Shown here: positions 25,089 through 34,092 of the stretch, piece after piece
How the letters are laid out: every line of letters starts with the position of its first letter
How positions within the stretch are numbered: position 1 is the stretch's first letter
NCBI RefSeq assembly: GCF_036013955.1
Contig: NZ_CP107903.1
Span: 3,348,001-3,412,000 of the forward strand
Direction of reading: 5' to 3'
DNA: 64,000 nt
DNA from: Streptomyces sp. NBC_00459
GTDB taxonomy: Bacteria > Actinomycetota > Actinomycetes > Streptomycetales > Streptomycetaceae
Program-made: the position numbers and the translations under genes
The notes under the pieces: generated by a model
Database searches by the model: none
Told to the model about the DNA's origin: nothing
Seen by the model: only the letters and a program-made list of their open reading frames with translations

Positions 25089-26231
25089 ATGGGCGCACGA
25101 AACGAGGGAGACGGGACGGCACCCGGAACCGCGAACGGATTACCACGTGTACGGGTGGCGGTCGCCCTGTCGGCCTCCGCTGAGCCCCCCGAGGGCGCGC
25201 TGACCCCGGGCGGCCGGCCCACCGCACCGGAGCGGCCCACCGCACCGGAGCGAACCACGGCCGCGAACCCGCCCGCGACCCCGGAGCGGTCCACCGCGCC
25301 GGAGCAGCCCGCGTCCCCCGCCCCTGCCGTCGCGCAACCGGAGGAACGGGCCGCTACCGCCACGCCCCCGGCGCACTCCCAGGCCCGGGGGGCCGACAGC
25401 GAGGCCGCGACCGGTGCGAGCGGTGCGACCGGTGCCGCCTCCTCGGGGGACCCCGAGGGAGCTATGCCCGCCGCCATCGCGGCCGCAGCGGGTGGAACGC
25501 CGCCCGAGAACGACGCCCGCACGGCCCACGACGGGCGTCCTAAGAAGCCGATGCTGGCCGCGGCGGCCATCGTCGGGGCCGTACTGATCGCCGTCCCCTT
25601 CCTCCTGATGGCAGGCGGAGAGGACGACGGAAAGAAGTCCGACAAGGTCCGGAGCGTGTCCCAGGAGGACAAGTCCGACACGGTTCTGGGCATGGGCACA
25701 GCGAGCCGAACGCCGGACGACTACACCACCGAGCGTCCCTCGCCGTCCCCGAGCCCCAAGAAGTCCGAGACCTCGGCGGCCGTCGTGCCCCCGAAGCCGC
25801 AGGCCACGCCTTCCACCGCCAGCGAGGGATCGCCGTCGGCCAGGGCTTCCGCGTCCCAGAAGGCGAGCAAACCGAAGGAGACGAAGAAGGCGGACCCGCC
25901 CAAGGCACCGGTTTGGACGCAGACGTCCGTCTCCGCTCCCAGCACACTCTCCGTCGGTGAGTCCTGGACCACGAACCGGATCAGGCTGACCCAGCAGGAG
26001 GACGGCAACCTGGTCGTCTACAACGAGAACAACAAGCCGCTGTGGGCGAGCATGATGTTCGGCCAGAACCACAGGACCGTCTTCCAGGAGGACGGCAACC
26101 TGGTCGTCTACAACAGCAGCCAACCCGTATGGGCTTCCAAGACCCACAATCACCCGGGCGCCAAGCTGCTCCTGCGGCCCGACGGCAAGGTGGTCATCGT
26201 GGACAAGGGCACCGTGATCTGGTCCACCTGA
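25089..26231 (+). CDS. Membrane-anchored B-lectin (bulb-type) protein
   Basis: This predicted cell-surface sugar-binding protein has 380 residues. It has a Pro/Ala/Thr-rich cytoplasmic part (1-150), one membrane segment (about 153-177, PMLAAAAIVG to LLMAGG) and a Ser/Pro/Lys-rich stalk. It ends in a bulb-type lectin domain (283-380) with three motif copies: QQEDGNLVVY, FQEDGNLVVY and a weaker third, LRPDGKVVIV. The first two keep the Q-x-D-x-N-x-V-x-Y mannose-binding pattern with Glu for the second Gln spacing. There is no N-terminal signal, so it is a type II-like anchor. The start ATG has GAGAGGA 8 nt upstream. It is the last gene of the effector block and could bind wall or fungal glycans at the export site. 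A role in effector targeting is inference. Confidence 0.75.
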   Translation: MGARNEGDGTAPGTANGLPRVRVAVALSASAEPPEGALTPGGRPTAPERPTAPERTTAANPPATPERSTAPEQPASPAPAVAQPEERAATATPPAHSQARGADSEAATGASGATGAASSGDPEGAMPAAIAAAAGGTPPENDARTAHDGRPKKPMLAAAAIVGAVLIAVPFLLMAGGEDDGKKSDKVRSVSQEDKSDTVLGMGTASRTPDDYTTERPSPSPSPKKSETSAAVVPPKPQATPSTASEGSPSARASASQKASKPKETKKADPPKAPVWTQTSVSAPSTLSVGESWTTNRIRLTQQEDGNLVVYNENNKPLWASMMFGQNHRTVFQEDGNLVVYNSSQPVWASKTHNHPGAKLLLRPDGKVVIVDKGTVIWST

Positions 26232-26260
26232 CCGGCCCCGCGCAACGCTTCACCGACCGA

Positions 26261-26294
26261 CAGGCCCTGCCCGGCACCGACCGGGCAGGGCCTG
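26261..26294. terminator. Bidirectional terminator between convergent genes
   Basis: A perfect 14-bp inverted repeat (26261-26274 with 26281-26294) has a 6-nt loop. It lies 30 nt after the lectin stop and 65 nt after the GH115 stop, so it can serve both convergent genes. Confidence 0.85.
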
Positions 26295-26358
26295 CTGCGT
26301 GATCGGCCCGGCTACGGCTGGCTACGGCAGCCCCAAGCCGTTCCCGTTCCCGTTCCCC

Positions 26359-29358
26359 TCATCGCCCCGGGTTGAACACCGGGTGGTAGCTCTCCGGCGG
26401 AGCCAGATAGCTGACCGGCAGTCCGCCCGTGTCGATGACGATCTGGTCCACGGCGATCGCCGGGTCGACCATGAAGAGCCGCAGTTCGTGTTCGCCGGGT
26501 TCGGTGACCGTCACCGTGGCCGTCAGTCTCTCGACGCCGTCCTCCACCTGGCGGGCCCAGGCGTCTCCCCGGTTGCCGGTGGCGACGGACTGCCCGGACA
26601 GAACCGTCACCGGCTGGTCGTCGAGAGCGAGCGCCACCCGCCGCCGGCCCCGCTCGTCGAGCGACGGCAGCCGGAAGACGGTCACCGGGAAGGTACCGGT
26701 GCTGTTGAAGCGCACCCGGTACCTCAACTCCGGTGCCCGCGCGGCGAAGTCGGCGGTGATCGGAGCCGCCGTCGACGGCACCGCCTCCACCGCGCCGCTA
26801 CGACGGCCCAGCCCGCGTACGGTACGCCAGCGGGCCCCGCCCCGCGTCACCCGGCGGTCGGTGTGCGCGGCGTCGATCGAGACGTACCCGTGCGCCTCGA
26901 CGAAGCCCCGCCGCCAACGGCGCGCCCGTTCACCGTCGTTGCGCACACTCAGCGGTACGTCGACACGCTGCCCGGCGTCGGCCCCGCTCACGGTGACCGT
27001 CGCGTCGTGGGCCCCCTCGGGCACCCGGTCCCAGTCGATCTCCACCCACACCCTGGTCTGGTCGGTCAGGGAGCCGCCCGACTCGCTCAGCGTGACCCAG
27101 GGGTGACTGGCCTCGGCGGTCCAACCCACCGCCAGGAAGCCGGTGTTGAAGACGTCCACGAAGCGGCGGTCGCGGGTGCCGGAGAAGAAGGACAGCGGGC
27201 GGGCCGTCCCCGTCTCGTTGCCCTCCGATGCCACTCCCAGCCCCGACGTCTCCTGCCGGGTGACCCTGCTGACGGCCGGGCGGCCCGGCGCCTTCGGGAT
27301 CTGCGAGGGGTACGGATTGACGATGCCGTCCCATTTGCCGCCCGCCACCTCGGTGTTGTAGCGCTTGGTGAGCGCCGCCTCCGCGGTGTGGGCCGCCTCG
27401 GCCAGGTCCGCGAAGCGGTTCGTCCCGGCGCCGCGTCCCTGGCGCCGGGCGAGCGCGTTGCGATCCGCCCAGTAGTACTTCAGGTTCATCAAGTAGGCGC
27501 CGTGCACCGGGTATTCGACCAGCTCGAAGTAGGCGTCCCGGTAGGCCTCGGGCAGCTTGGCGCCCAAGGTCCGTGCCCGTTCCAGCAGTTGCTCGTAGGC
27601 GGCAGTCCTGCGGCTCGCCTCGTCACCGTGGTGGACCACGGAGATCAGGCCCGGGGCGATGAACTCCGGGCGCAGTTCCGCCGCGAGGCGGTAGTACTCG
27701 GTGCGGATCTCGGCGATCTCGCGGCCGTGGCGGCGCCCGAACTGCCGGCCGGCCCACTCGGCCAGGAAGCCCTCGACCCCCTCGGCGCCGTCCGCGTCCC
27801 ACCGGTTCACGTCCCAGGCGACGTCCATGGCGAAGGACAGCCCGTTCTCGATCGACTTGACGTCCCCCACGTTGAAGATCCACATGCGGTCGGCGCCGTG
27901 CTCGTAGACCCGGCGCAACTCCTGCCAGACCTTGGCCGGTTGGGTGGTGTCCAGCCACAGATAGCTCTTCGGGCGGCCCCAGTAGGAGAGGTGGTAGTAG
28001 ATGCCGTTGCCGCCCGTGCGCCGCCGCTCCGCGTCGTTGGGCAGTTGGCGCATGTTGCCGTGGTTGTCGTCCGGCCAGATGAGCGTGACGTCGTCGGGTA
28101 CCTGGACGCCCGCGTTGTACAGGTCCAGTACCTCCTTGTACGGGATGAAGATCTGCGGCTCGGCGGCCTGGCCGACCTCCTCGGCCAGGATCCGTCGCTG
28201 GTCGGCGATGATGTCGTTCATCACCACGACCTTCTCGGGGATCGTCGTCGCGTGCTTCGTCTCCAGCGCGCTGTCGTGCAGACCGCGCATGCCGAGCGTC
28301 CAGCTGCTCTCGTAGGTGGCGTTCTGGCGGGCCCGGGCTCTCCAGTAGTCCGAGATGACAGCGGGGTTCACCGTGTAGTCGTACACCGGCAGACTGCCGT
28401 CGGCGTTGCGGTGCTCCGCCGCCCACGGGTCCCATTCGTGGACGCCGTTCCGGAGCAGGGCCTCGGGGTGGCTGGAGCCGACGACTATGCCGTAGTGCTC
28501 GGCCAGTTCGGGGTTCTCGCGGTGCTTGTTGAAGAAGTCGGAGTACGGATGCATGGCCGGCCAGAGGTAGTTGGCCTTGAGGCGGAGAAGCAGTTCGAAG
28601 ACGCGCTTGTACGTCTCGGGGCCGATGTTCTTGTCCGGCTCCTGGGTGCGGCGGGACCAAGTGGTCAGGTTCTGCTCGTCGTTGATGAAGATGCCCCGGT
28701 AGCGGACGGAGGGCTCGCGGCGCGTGCAGGGGCCCGCAGGCACGGTCACCTCGTCGCGGTGCTCGACGGGCACGTCGGCCCACCAGTACCAGGGTGAGAC
28801 CCCGATGCGTTCCGAGGTGTCGTAGATCCCGTAGATCGTGCCGCGCCGGTCGCTGCCCGCGATGACCAGTGCGCGGTCCACCCCGGGCAGCGGACGGTCG
28901 ACCACCTGGGTCACCGACGCTTCCCAACTCCCCTTCACCCGGGAGACGTCGAGACGGCCCTGGGCGATGAGTCCGTCGATGACCGGGCTCGCGCCGATCG
29001 TGCCGACGACGACCAGCCACGTGGCCTGCTCGGGGACGGCGTGCACCAGTCGCGGCCGTACACCGCCGACCCGTTCGATGTCCGCCTGGAGATCCCCGGC
29101 GGCGCGGAGCACGGCGGGGTCGTCGCCCGCGTCCACGAACACATCGGTGGCCGATCCGCCCCGCACCAGCGGGAATTCGGGTCTGCCGGCCTGGAGCGAG
29201 GGCGCGGCGTGGGCTGTCCCGGCGACCAGCCCGGGAAGCAGTGGGATCACTCCGGCGGCGGCCATCGCACGCAGGAACGACTTGCGGGTCCATGACTGCG
29301 CGGGGTCCTGCGGTGACTGCGGTTGCCGTGACCGGCCCTGAGGTTCGTGGTGCGGCAC
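26359..29358 (-). CDS. Secreted GH115 xylan alpha-glucuronidase
   Basis: This enzyme is expected to remove (4-O-methyl)glucuronic acid from xylan outside the cell. The 999-residue size, the central barrel with signature blocks (RYRGIFINDEQ, ANYLWPAMHPYSDFF, LIWPDDNHGNMR, MWIFNVGDVKSIE) and the C-terminal beta domain match glycoside hydrolase family 115. Residues 1-52 form a signal: RKSFLRAM followed by a hydrophobic segment and AHA before APS. The Arg-Lys pair is a variant of the Tat motif, so Tat export is likely but not certain. The start is GTG at 29358 with AAGGGAG 7 nt upstream. The gene stands alone, and a LacI-type operator lies about 135 nt upstream, which fits induction by xylan-derived sugars. 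Confidence 0.9.
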   Translation of the reverse strand: MPHHEPQGRSRQPQSPQDPAQSWTRKSFLRAMAAAGVIPLLPGLVAGTAHAAPSLQAGRPEFPLVRGGSATDVFVDAGDDPAVLRAAGDLQADIERVGGVRPRLVHAVPEQATWLVVVGTIGASPVIDGLIAQGRLDVSRVKGSWEASVTQVVDRPLPGVDRALVIAGSDRRGTIYGIYDTSERIGVSPWYWWADVPVEHRDEVTVPAGPCTRREPSVRYRGIFINDEQNLTTWSRRTQEPDKNIGPETYKRVFELLLRLKANYLWPAMHPYSDFFNKHRENPELAEHYGIVVGSSHPEALLRNGVHEWDPWAAEHRNADGSLPVYDYTVNPAVISDYWRARARQNATYESSWTLGMRGLHDSALETKHATTIPEKVVVMNDIIADQRRILAEEVGQAAEPQIFIPYKEVLDLYNAGVQVPDDVTLIWPDDNHGNMRQLPNDAERRRTGGNGIYYHLSYWGRPKSYLWLDTTQPAKVWQELRRVYEHGADRMWIFNVGDVKSIENGLSFAMDVAWDVNRWDADGAEGVEGFLAEWAGRQFGRRHGREIAEIRTEYYRLAAELRPEFIAPGLISVVHHGDEASRRTAAYEQLLERARTLGAKLPEAYRDAYFELVEYPVHGAYLMNLKYYWADRNALARRQGRGAGTNRFADLAEAAHTAEAALTKRYNTEVAGGKWDGIVNPYPSQIPKAPGRPAVSRVTRQETSGLGVASEGNETGTARPLSFFSGTRDRRFVDVFNTGFLAVGWTAEASHPWVTLSESGGSLTDQTRVWVEIDWDRVPEGAHDATVTVSGADAGQRVDVPLSVRNDGERARRWRRGFVEAHGYVSIDAAHTDRRVTRGGARWRTVRGLGRRSGAVEAVPSTAAPITADFAARAPELRYRVRFNSTGTFPVTVFRLPSLDERGRRRVALALDDQPVTVLSGQSVATGNRGDAWARQVEDGVERLTATVTVTEPGEHELRLFMVDPAIAVDQIVIDTGGLPVSYLAPPESYHPVFNPGR

Positions 29359-29729
29359 GAGACGCTCCCTTTCCGCCCCGAGTCCCGCGCCGGCTCTTCG
29401 CGCAGCCGGTCAGGGGAGCTGAGCGTATGAGTGGCTGTGAGCAGGCGAAGGGCGCACGAGCCGACGGCATGCATGTTGACATGGCCGGACCAGAAAGCGC
29501 TTGCTATGCACCCTAGGACAGGCTCGGCCCGAACGTCCATAACCCGACGGTCATCGGCACCACCGCCGGGCGCGAGAGATCTGCGGCCTCGAGCACCAGG
29601 CGGCGAGCCACCCGCGGAAAGCCGCTGTTCGGAGGCCTGCGTAGACATGCGCCGGCAGGTTGGTCGCCCTGCGGGCCGACGGTTCCTGCGGCGAATGCCG
29701 GCTTGAGCCGACAGAGCAACGCGAGGGTC
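29359..29729. other. 371-nt gap with the GH115 control region
   Basis: The GH115-proximal half holds the leader and the palindrome at 29492-29505. Beyond about 29515 I see no supported gene. One minus-strand frame is open through this stretch but has no recognisable protein. Confidence 0.5.
29492..29505. promoter_or_regulatory. LacI-type operator upstream of GH115
   Basis: AGAAAGCGCTTGCT is a pseudo-palindrome with a perfect AAGCGCTT core centred on CG, the form bound by LacI/GalR repressors of sugar-utilisation genes. It is about 135 nt upstream of the GH115 start. No regulator gene is adjacent. Confidence 0.55.
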
Positions 29730-30011
29730 CTACGCCCCGCTACGAGCCTCCACGAGTCGCCGCTGCACCTCCAACACCAACTGCCGAAGTCGCCCCGGCC
29801 GCAGACTCCCGCTGTCCATCCACTCGTCCAGACGCGGGCGTAGATACTGGACCGCGCCTGGTCCGCGGCGACGCAGCACCGAACGACTGACCGAAATCTC
29901 CTCCTGGATTTCCCGTCGGAGGTCATCGGTCCAGCCCTGGCTCCGGTCCTCGTCCCCCAGCGGTGCCTTGAGAGCGGCCACGGCCTCATCGAGTACCGAG
30001 AGCAGGTCCAC
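29730..30011 (-). CDS. Hypothetical small helical protein (93 aa)
   Basis: I do not recognise this. From a GTG at 30011 preceded by GGAGGAG at a short distance, the frame encodes 93 residues that look like a real charged, helical protein (DLLSVLDEAVAAL, then a long Arg/Glu/Leu helix near the end). Codon third positions are GC-rich but less so than in neighbours. Upstream, another minus-strand frame reads RWSFRELGDSLATKLLEEL across 30020-30076, which also looks protein-like and overlaps this start. The pair may be a frameshifted single gene or two overlapping small genes. It is 123 nt beyond the soxG stop, on the same strand. Confidence 0.4.
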   Translation of the reverse strand: MDLLSVLDEAVAALKAPLGDEDRSQGWTDDLRREIQEEISVSRSVLRRRGPGAVQYLRPRLDEWMDSGSLRPGRLRQLVLEVQRRLVEARSGA

Positions 30012-30134
30012 AGCTCCTCCAGCAGCTTCGTGGCGAGAGAGTCCCCAAGCTCGCGGAACGACCAACGGGACGATTGTCCGCCACCGGGAAACGAAGCGGC
30101 CAACCGTCCGGTCGGCAATGTCGTGTCGGACCCC

Positions 30135-30788
30135 TCAGCCCACGTACTCCGTGGCCGCGTCGAGCAGCCAGTCCGTCAGATAGCCGGCGAAGGAGGAGCG
30201 GACCAGTACCCAGAAGCCTGCCCTGGGCTCGTCCCGGGCGACCAGGACGATCTGGGTGCGGCCCAGGGTCGTCTGGGCGCAGCGGCCGGGGCCGAAGGCG
30301 CGCGGGTGGAGGTCCAGGGGGCAGCCGTGCGCCAGCAGGTCGCGGGCGCGGGGGCCCGTGACGAGGAGTGTGGTGCGCTGGGCGGAGACATCGACGACGG
30401 ACACCGGCTCGTCTCCGGCCGCCTCCCTGATACGGGTCTCCAGGTCCCGTTCGCTGCCCGGCGGCCCCACCAGCAGCCACTCGTCCGGGCCCAGCCACAG
30501 GGCGACCAACTCCCCGGCGCGTACGACGGTGTTGGGGGCGAGCGGCAGCGGGAGGTCCAGCGCCGGCCCGATGGCGTCCGCCGCCGCTCCCTTGGAGTCG
30601 AGACGCACGTCGAGCTGGGTCAGGAAGGGGAGTTCGGCCAGCCGGATCGCACCCCCGGAGGTACGGGTGGCGGCGGCCAGGCGGCCGGCCGTGTGCGCCA
30701 GAGGGGACACCGGCGACAGGGCGGACACGGGGGACGGGGAGGACAGGGAAGAGGGCCGGGCGGCGCTCAGGGTGGTGGTGTCAGCCAT
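30135..30788 (-). CDS. soxG: Sarcosine oxidase gamma subunit
   Basis: This is the gamma subunit of heterotetrameric sarcosine oxidase, which turns sarcosine, O2 and tetrahydrofolate into glycine, H2O2 and methylene-tetrahydrofolate. The 217-residue protein has the SoxG pattern: a variable Ser/Pro/Ala-rich N-terminus, LGPDEWLLVG at about residue 98, a VVDVSAQRTTLLVTGPRAR segment, and RSSFAGYLTDWLLDA near the end. The ATG lies inside the last codons of the alpha gene (8-nt overlap), so translation is coupled. It is the last gene of the soxB-soxDA-soxG operon. Length is normal for the family. Confidence 0.9.
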   Translation of the reverse strand: MADTTTLSAARPSSLSSPSPVSALSPVSPLAHTAGRLAAATRTSGGAIRLAELPFLTQLDVRLDSKGAAADAIGPALDLPLPLAPNTVVRAGELVALWLGPDEWLLVGPPGSERDLETRIREAAGDEPVSVVDVSAQRTTLLVTGPRARDLLAHGCPLDLHPRAFGPGRCAQTTLGRTQIVLVARDEPRAGFWVLVRSSFAGYLTDWLLDAATEYVG

Positions 30789-33700
30789 CTCGGCGGGCTC
30801 CCTCGGGGTCGTAGAGGACGGGGCTGGCGACGGTCACCGGGACCAGACGGTCACCAACGGGGGCGTACAGCCGTTCGCCGACGCGTTCCCGGCCGCCCTT
30901 GATCAGGGCGAGCGCGAAGGTCCGGCCCAGGGCGGCGCTGCGGTAGCTGGAGGTGACATGGCCGAGCATCGGGACCGGCGGCGCGGGCAGCACACTGTCG
31001 GCGACCAGTTGGGTGCCCTCGGGGAGGAAGGTGCCGGGGTCGTCCGGGAGCAGGCCGACCAGGTGCTTGCGGTCGGGGCGGACCGCGTCGGCACGGGCGT
31101 ACGACCGCTTGCCGATGAAGTCGGGCTTCTTCTTCGACACCACCCAACTCATGCCGAGATCCTGCGGAGTCACGGTGCCGTCGGTGTCCTGGCCGATGAT
31201 CGGGTAGCCCTTCTCGGCGCGCAGGACGTGCATGGTCTCCGTGCCGTAGGGCGTGATCCCGTACGGGGTACCGGCCTCGTACAGCGCCTCCCAGAGGGCG
31301 CGGGCCTCCCACGGCGACACGTTGATCTCGTAGGCCAGCTCGCCGGAGAAGCTGATCCGGCACACACGTGCGTCGATGCCCGCGACGGATGTCTCACGCC
31401 AGGCCATGAAGGGGAAGTCGTCGTTGGCGACGGCCAGTTGGGGTGCCAGGGAGCCGAGGACGTCCCGGGAGCGCGGGCCCACGAGAGCCACCGTGGCCCA
31501 CTGCTCGGTCACCGACGTGCAGTGGACGCGCAGGTCCGGCCACTCGGTCTGGGACCACTCCTCCATCCAGTCCAGTACGGCGGCGGCGTTGCCCGTCGTC
31601 GTGGTGACCAGGAAGCGGTCCGGGGCGAGACGGATGACGGTTCCGTCGTCGAAGACCATGCCGTCGGGGCGGCACATCACGCCGTAGCGGATCATGCCGA
31701 CCTTCAGGGTGCTCATCATGTTGGTGTAGAGCAGGTCGAGGAAGACGCCCGCGTCCGGGCCCTGTACGTCGATCTTGCCGAGGGTGGAGGCGTCCATGAA
31801 GGCCACGCTGTCGCGGGCGGCGGCGCATTCGCGGAGCACCGCCGTCTCCATGTCCTCGCCGGCCCGCGGGTAGTACCAGGGGCGCTTCCACTGGCCGACG
31901 TTCTCGAACAGCGCGCCCTGCTCGACATGCCAGCCGTGCAGCGCGGTCGTCCGGATCGGGTCGTGCAGCGCGCCCCGGTCGCGGCCCGCCAGGGCGGCGA
32001 AGGAGACGGGGGTGTACGGCGGGCGGAACGTGGTCGTGCCGAGCGCCGAGATGTCGACGCCGAGGAGCGCGGCGACGATGCCACTGGCCAGCAGGCCGGA
32101 CGTCTTGCCCTGGTCGTTGGCGGTGCCCGCCGTCGTGTAGCGCTTGGTGTGCTCCACCGAGCGCATACCGGCGCCGGTCGCGCGGGCCAGGTCGTCGACG
32201 CTGACGTCGCGCTGGAGGTCGACGAAGGAGCGGGTGTCGGACGCGTCGGGGATGGCGTACACGTGCATGGGCGGGGTGTGCGGCTGTGCGGCCGGGTCGG
32301 GGGCGGGGAGGCGGGGTGCCTCGGGTGCGTAGCCCTCCGCCGCGAGTGCGCGCGATGCCGCGCCCACACCCTGCGCGAGGACAGAGGGCAGATCCAGGGC
32401 ACCCGCCGCGCTGCCCGCGACCTCGACGGCCTGCCGGCAGGTGTCGGGGACGAAGGCGCCGAGCGCATCGTCGTAGCGGAGCTTTCCGCCCGCCTGGCTG
32501 AACAGCTGGGCAACCGGGTTCCAGCCGCCGGAGACCAGGAGAAGGTCGGCGGTGAACTCCCGCCGGCCTGTGGTTCCTCCGGCGGCTGTGGGCTCTCCTT
32601 CGTACGGGGCCGCCGTCACGGCGGTCAGGCGCGCGTCGCCTTCCGTGCCGCCCCGCGTGCCCACGACGGCGTGTCCGGCCAGCACCTCGATACCGGCGGC
32701 CCTCGCGCGTTCGGCCCACTCCCCCGGGTAGGGGCGGGTGTCGACGATCGCCGCCACCTCCGCACCCGCTGCGATGAGGTCCAGGGCCGCCGCGTAGGCA
32801 CTGTCGTTCGTGGTGAACACGACCGCCCTGCGGCCCGGCAGGACACCGTGACGGTTCACGTACGTGCGCGCCGAGGCGGCCAGCATCACTCCGGGACGGT
32901 CGTTGTCCGCGAAGGCCAGGGAGCGTTCGTGGGCGCCGGTGGCGAGGACCACTCGGCGGGCGCGGATGCGCCAGACACGTTCGCGGGAGACGTTCTCGGG
33001 GGCCGCCGCGCCCAGGTGGTTGGTGCGGCGTTCGACGGCGAGGAGGTGGTTGTCGTCGTAGTAGCCGAAGACCGTGGTGCGGGGCAGGACCCGTACGTCG
33101 GGGGCCGCGTCCAGGTGCGCCGCGGTCGCTTCCACCCAGTCGAGGTGTTCGGCCGTGCCCAGGAGGCTGCCGCCCGGCTCCGGGCGGTCGTCGGCGAGGA
33201 TGACCCGGGCGCCGGTGCGGGCGGCTGCCGCCGCGGCGGCCAGGCCTGCGGGGCCCGCGCCGACGATCAGCAGGTCGCAGTGGGCGTGTACGGCGTCGTA
33301 GCGGGCCGGGTCGGGGGTCGTGGCGAGGCGGCCCTGGCCGGGGAGGCTGGTCGCCACGAGGCCGTCGTACAGCTCCACGGTGGTGGCGGGGAGCATCGGT
33401 TCGGGGAACGGGGCCTCGATCTGGATGACGGCGTTCGGTTCCTCGACGCCTGCGGAGAAGATGCCTCGGGGGCGGCCCAGTTTGATGCTGGTGCCTGTTT
33501 GGATGATGCCGTTGGCGAGGAGGGCGGAGGCGAGGGTGTCGCCTTCGTAGCCCTCGTACTGGGTGCCGTCGAAAGTGAACGTCAGACGGTGGTCGCGGTT
33601 GATTCGGGCGCGGGCGGGGAGTCTGAACGGCTGGGATTCCTCCCCCACCCCGCCCCTTCCCGAAAGTTCTGGGGGCTCTGCCCCAAGGCCCCCGGTCGGC

Positions 33701-34068
33701 CCTGAAGGGGCCTCGTCCTCAAACGCCGGACCGGCTGAAAATGCCGCCGGCCGGGGCTGAGAGGTTGCTGAGGTTGCCGCGCGCCTCGCCTCCTCGACGA
33801 CCGGGCGTTCCTCCCCCGCCCGGTACACCGCCAGGATCTCGTTCGTCCCCGTGTCCCGTACCGCGTTGAACCAGCGGCGGCAGCCCGCCCCGTGGTTCCA
33901 GCGTTCGGCGAAGGGGCCCTTCGGGTTGTCGCGGAAGAACAGGTACCGGGCCCACTCCTCGTCGGTCAGGGCCGACGGGTTCTCCGGGTACGGCACATGT
34001 GCCTGGCCGCCGTAGTGGAACTCGGCCTCGTCGCGGGGCCCGCACCACGGGCAGGGGATGAGCAGCAT
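30781..34068 (-). CDS. soxA: Sarcosine oxidase delta-alpha fusion
   Basis: One open frame of 1095 residues encodes two subunits that are normally separate. Residues 1-88 are SoxD (CPWCG near the start, HYGGQAHVPYP, AGCRRWFNAVRDT), the small zinc-binding delta subunit. Residues 145-1095 are SoxA: an N-terminal 2Fe-2S-like domain, an FAD/NAD Rossmann domain (LLIVGAGPAGLAAAAAAA), a second dinucleotide domain and a C-terminal GcvT-like folate-binding domain. The join (111-143) is encoded by a dispersed intergenic repeat read in frame. The start ATG at 34068 has AAGGGAG 9 nt upstream. A GTG at 33648 (residue 141) could give a separate alpha subunit, although it has no clear ribosome site. The gene lies 24 nt after soxB and overlaps soxG. 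No stop codon separates the two parts. Confidence 0.88.
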   Translation of the reverse strand: MLLIPCPWCGPRDEAEFHYGGQAHVPYPENPSALTDEEWARYLFFRDNPKGPFAERWNHGAGCRRWFNAVRDTGTNEILAVYRAGEERPVVEEARRAATSATSQPRPAAFSAGPAFEDEAPSGPTGGLGAEPPELSGRGGVGEESQPFRLPARARINRDHRLTFTFDGTQYEGYEGDTLASALLANGIIQTGTSIKLGRPRGIFSAGVEEPNAVIQIEAPFPEPMLPATTVELYDGLVATSLPGQGRLATTPDPARYDAVHAHCDLLIVGAGPAGLAAAAAAARTGARVILADDRPEPGGSLLGTAEHLDWVEATAAHLDAAPDVRVLPRTTVFGYYDDNHLLAVERRTNHLGAAAPENVSRERVWRIRARRVVLATGAHERSLAFADNDRPGVMLAASARTYVNRHGVLPGRRAVVFTTNDSAYAAALDLIAAGAEVAAIVDTRPYPGEWAERARAAGIEVLAGHAVVGTRGGTEGDARLTAVTAAPYEGEPTAAGGTTGRREFTADLLLVSGGWNPVAQLFSQAGGKLRYDDALGAFVPDTCRQAVEVAGSAAGALDLPSVLAQGVGAASRALAAEGYAPEAPRLPAPDPAAQPHTPPMHVYAIPDASDTRSFVDLQRDVSVDDLARATGAGMRSVEHTKRYTTAGTANDQGKTSGLLASGIVAALLGVDISALGTTTFRPPYTPVSFAALAGRDRGALHDPIRTTALHGWHVEQGALFENVGQWKRPWYYPRAGEDMETAVLRECAAARDSVAFMDASTLGKIDVQGPDAGVFLDLLYTNMMSTLKVGMIRYGVMCRPDGMVFDDGTVIRLAPDRFLVTTTTGNAAAVLDWMEEWSQTEWPDLRVHCTSVTEQWATVALVGPRSRDVLGSLAPQLAVANDDFPFMAWRETSVAGIDARVCRISFSGELAYEINVSPWEARALWEALYEAGTPYGITPYGTETMHVLRAEKGYPIIGQDTDGTVTPQDLGMSWVVSKKKPDFIGKRSYARADAVRPDRKHLVGLLPDDPGTFLPEGTQLVADSVLPAPPVPMLGHVTSSYRSAALGRTFALALIKGGRERVGERLYAPVGDRLVPVTVASPVLYDPEGARRDG
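33640..33737. repeat. Dispersed Streptomyces repeat, copy inside soxDA
   Basis: The core 33711-33737 (ending CAAACGCCGGACCGGCTG) plus a GGGGC/GCCCC hairpin at 33672-33684 match the copy at 38046-38112 in reverse orientation. This type of element is normally intergenic in Streptomyces. Here it is translated as the SoxD-SoxA linker. Confidence 0.75.
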
Positions 34069-34092
34069 GTCGTTCGGCTCCCTTGAGGGTCC

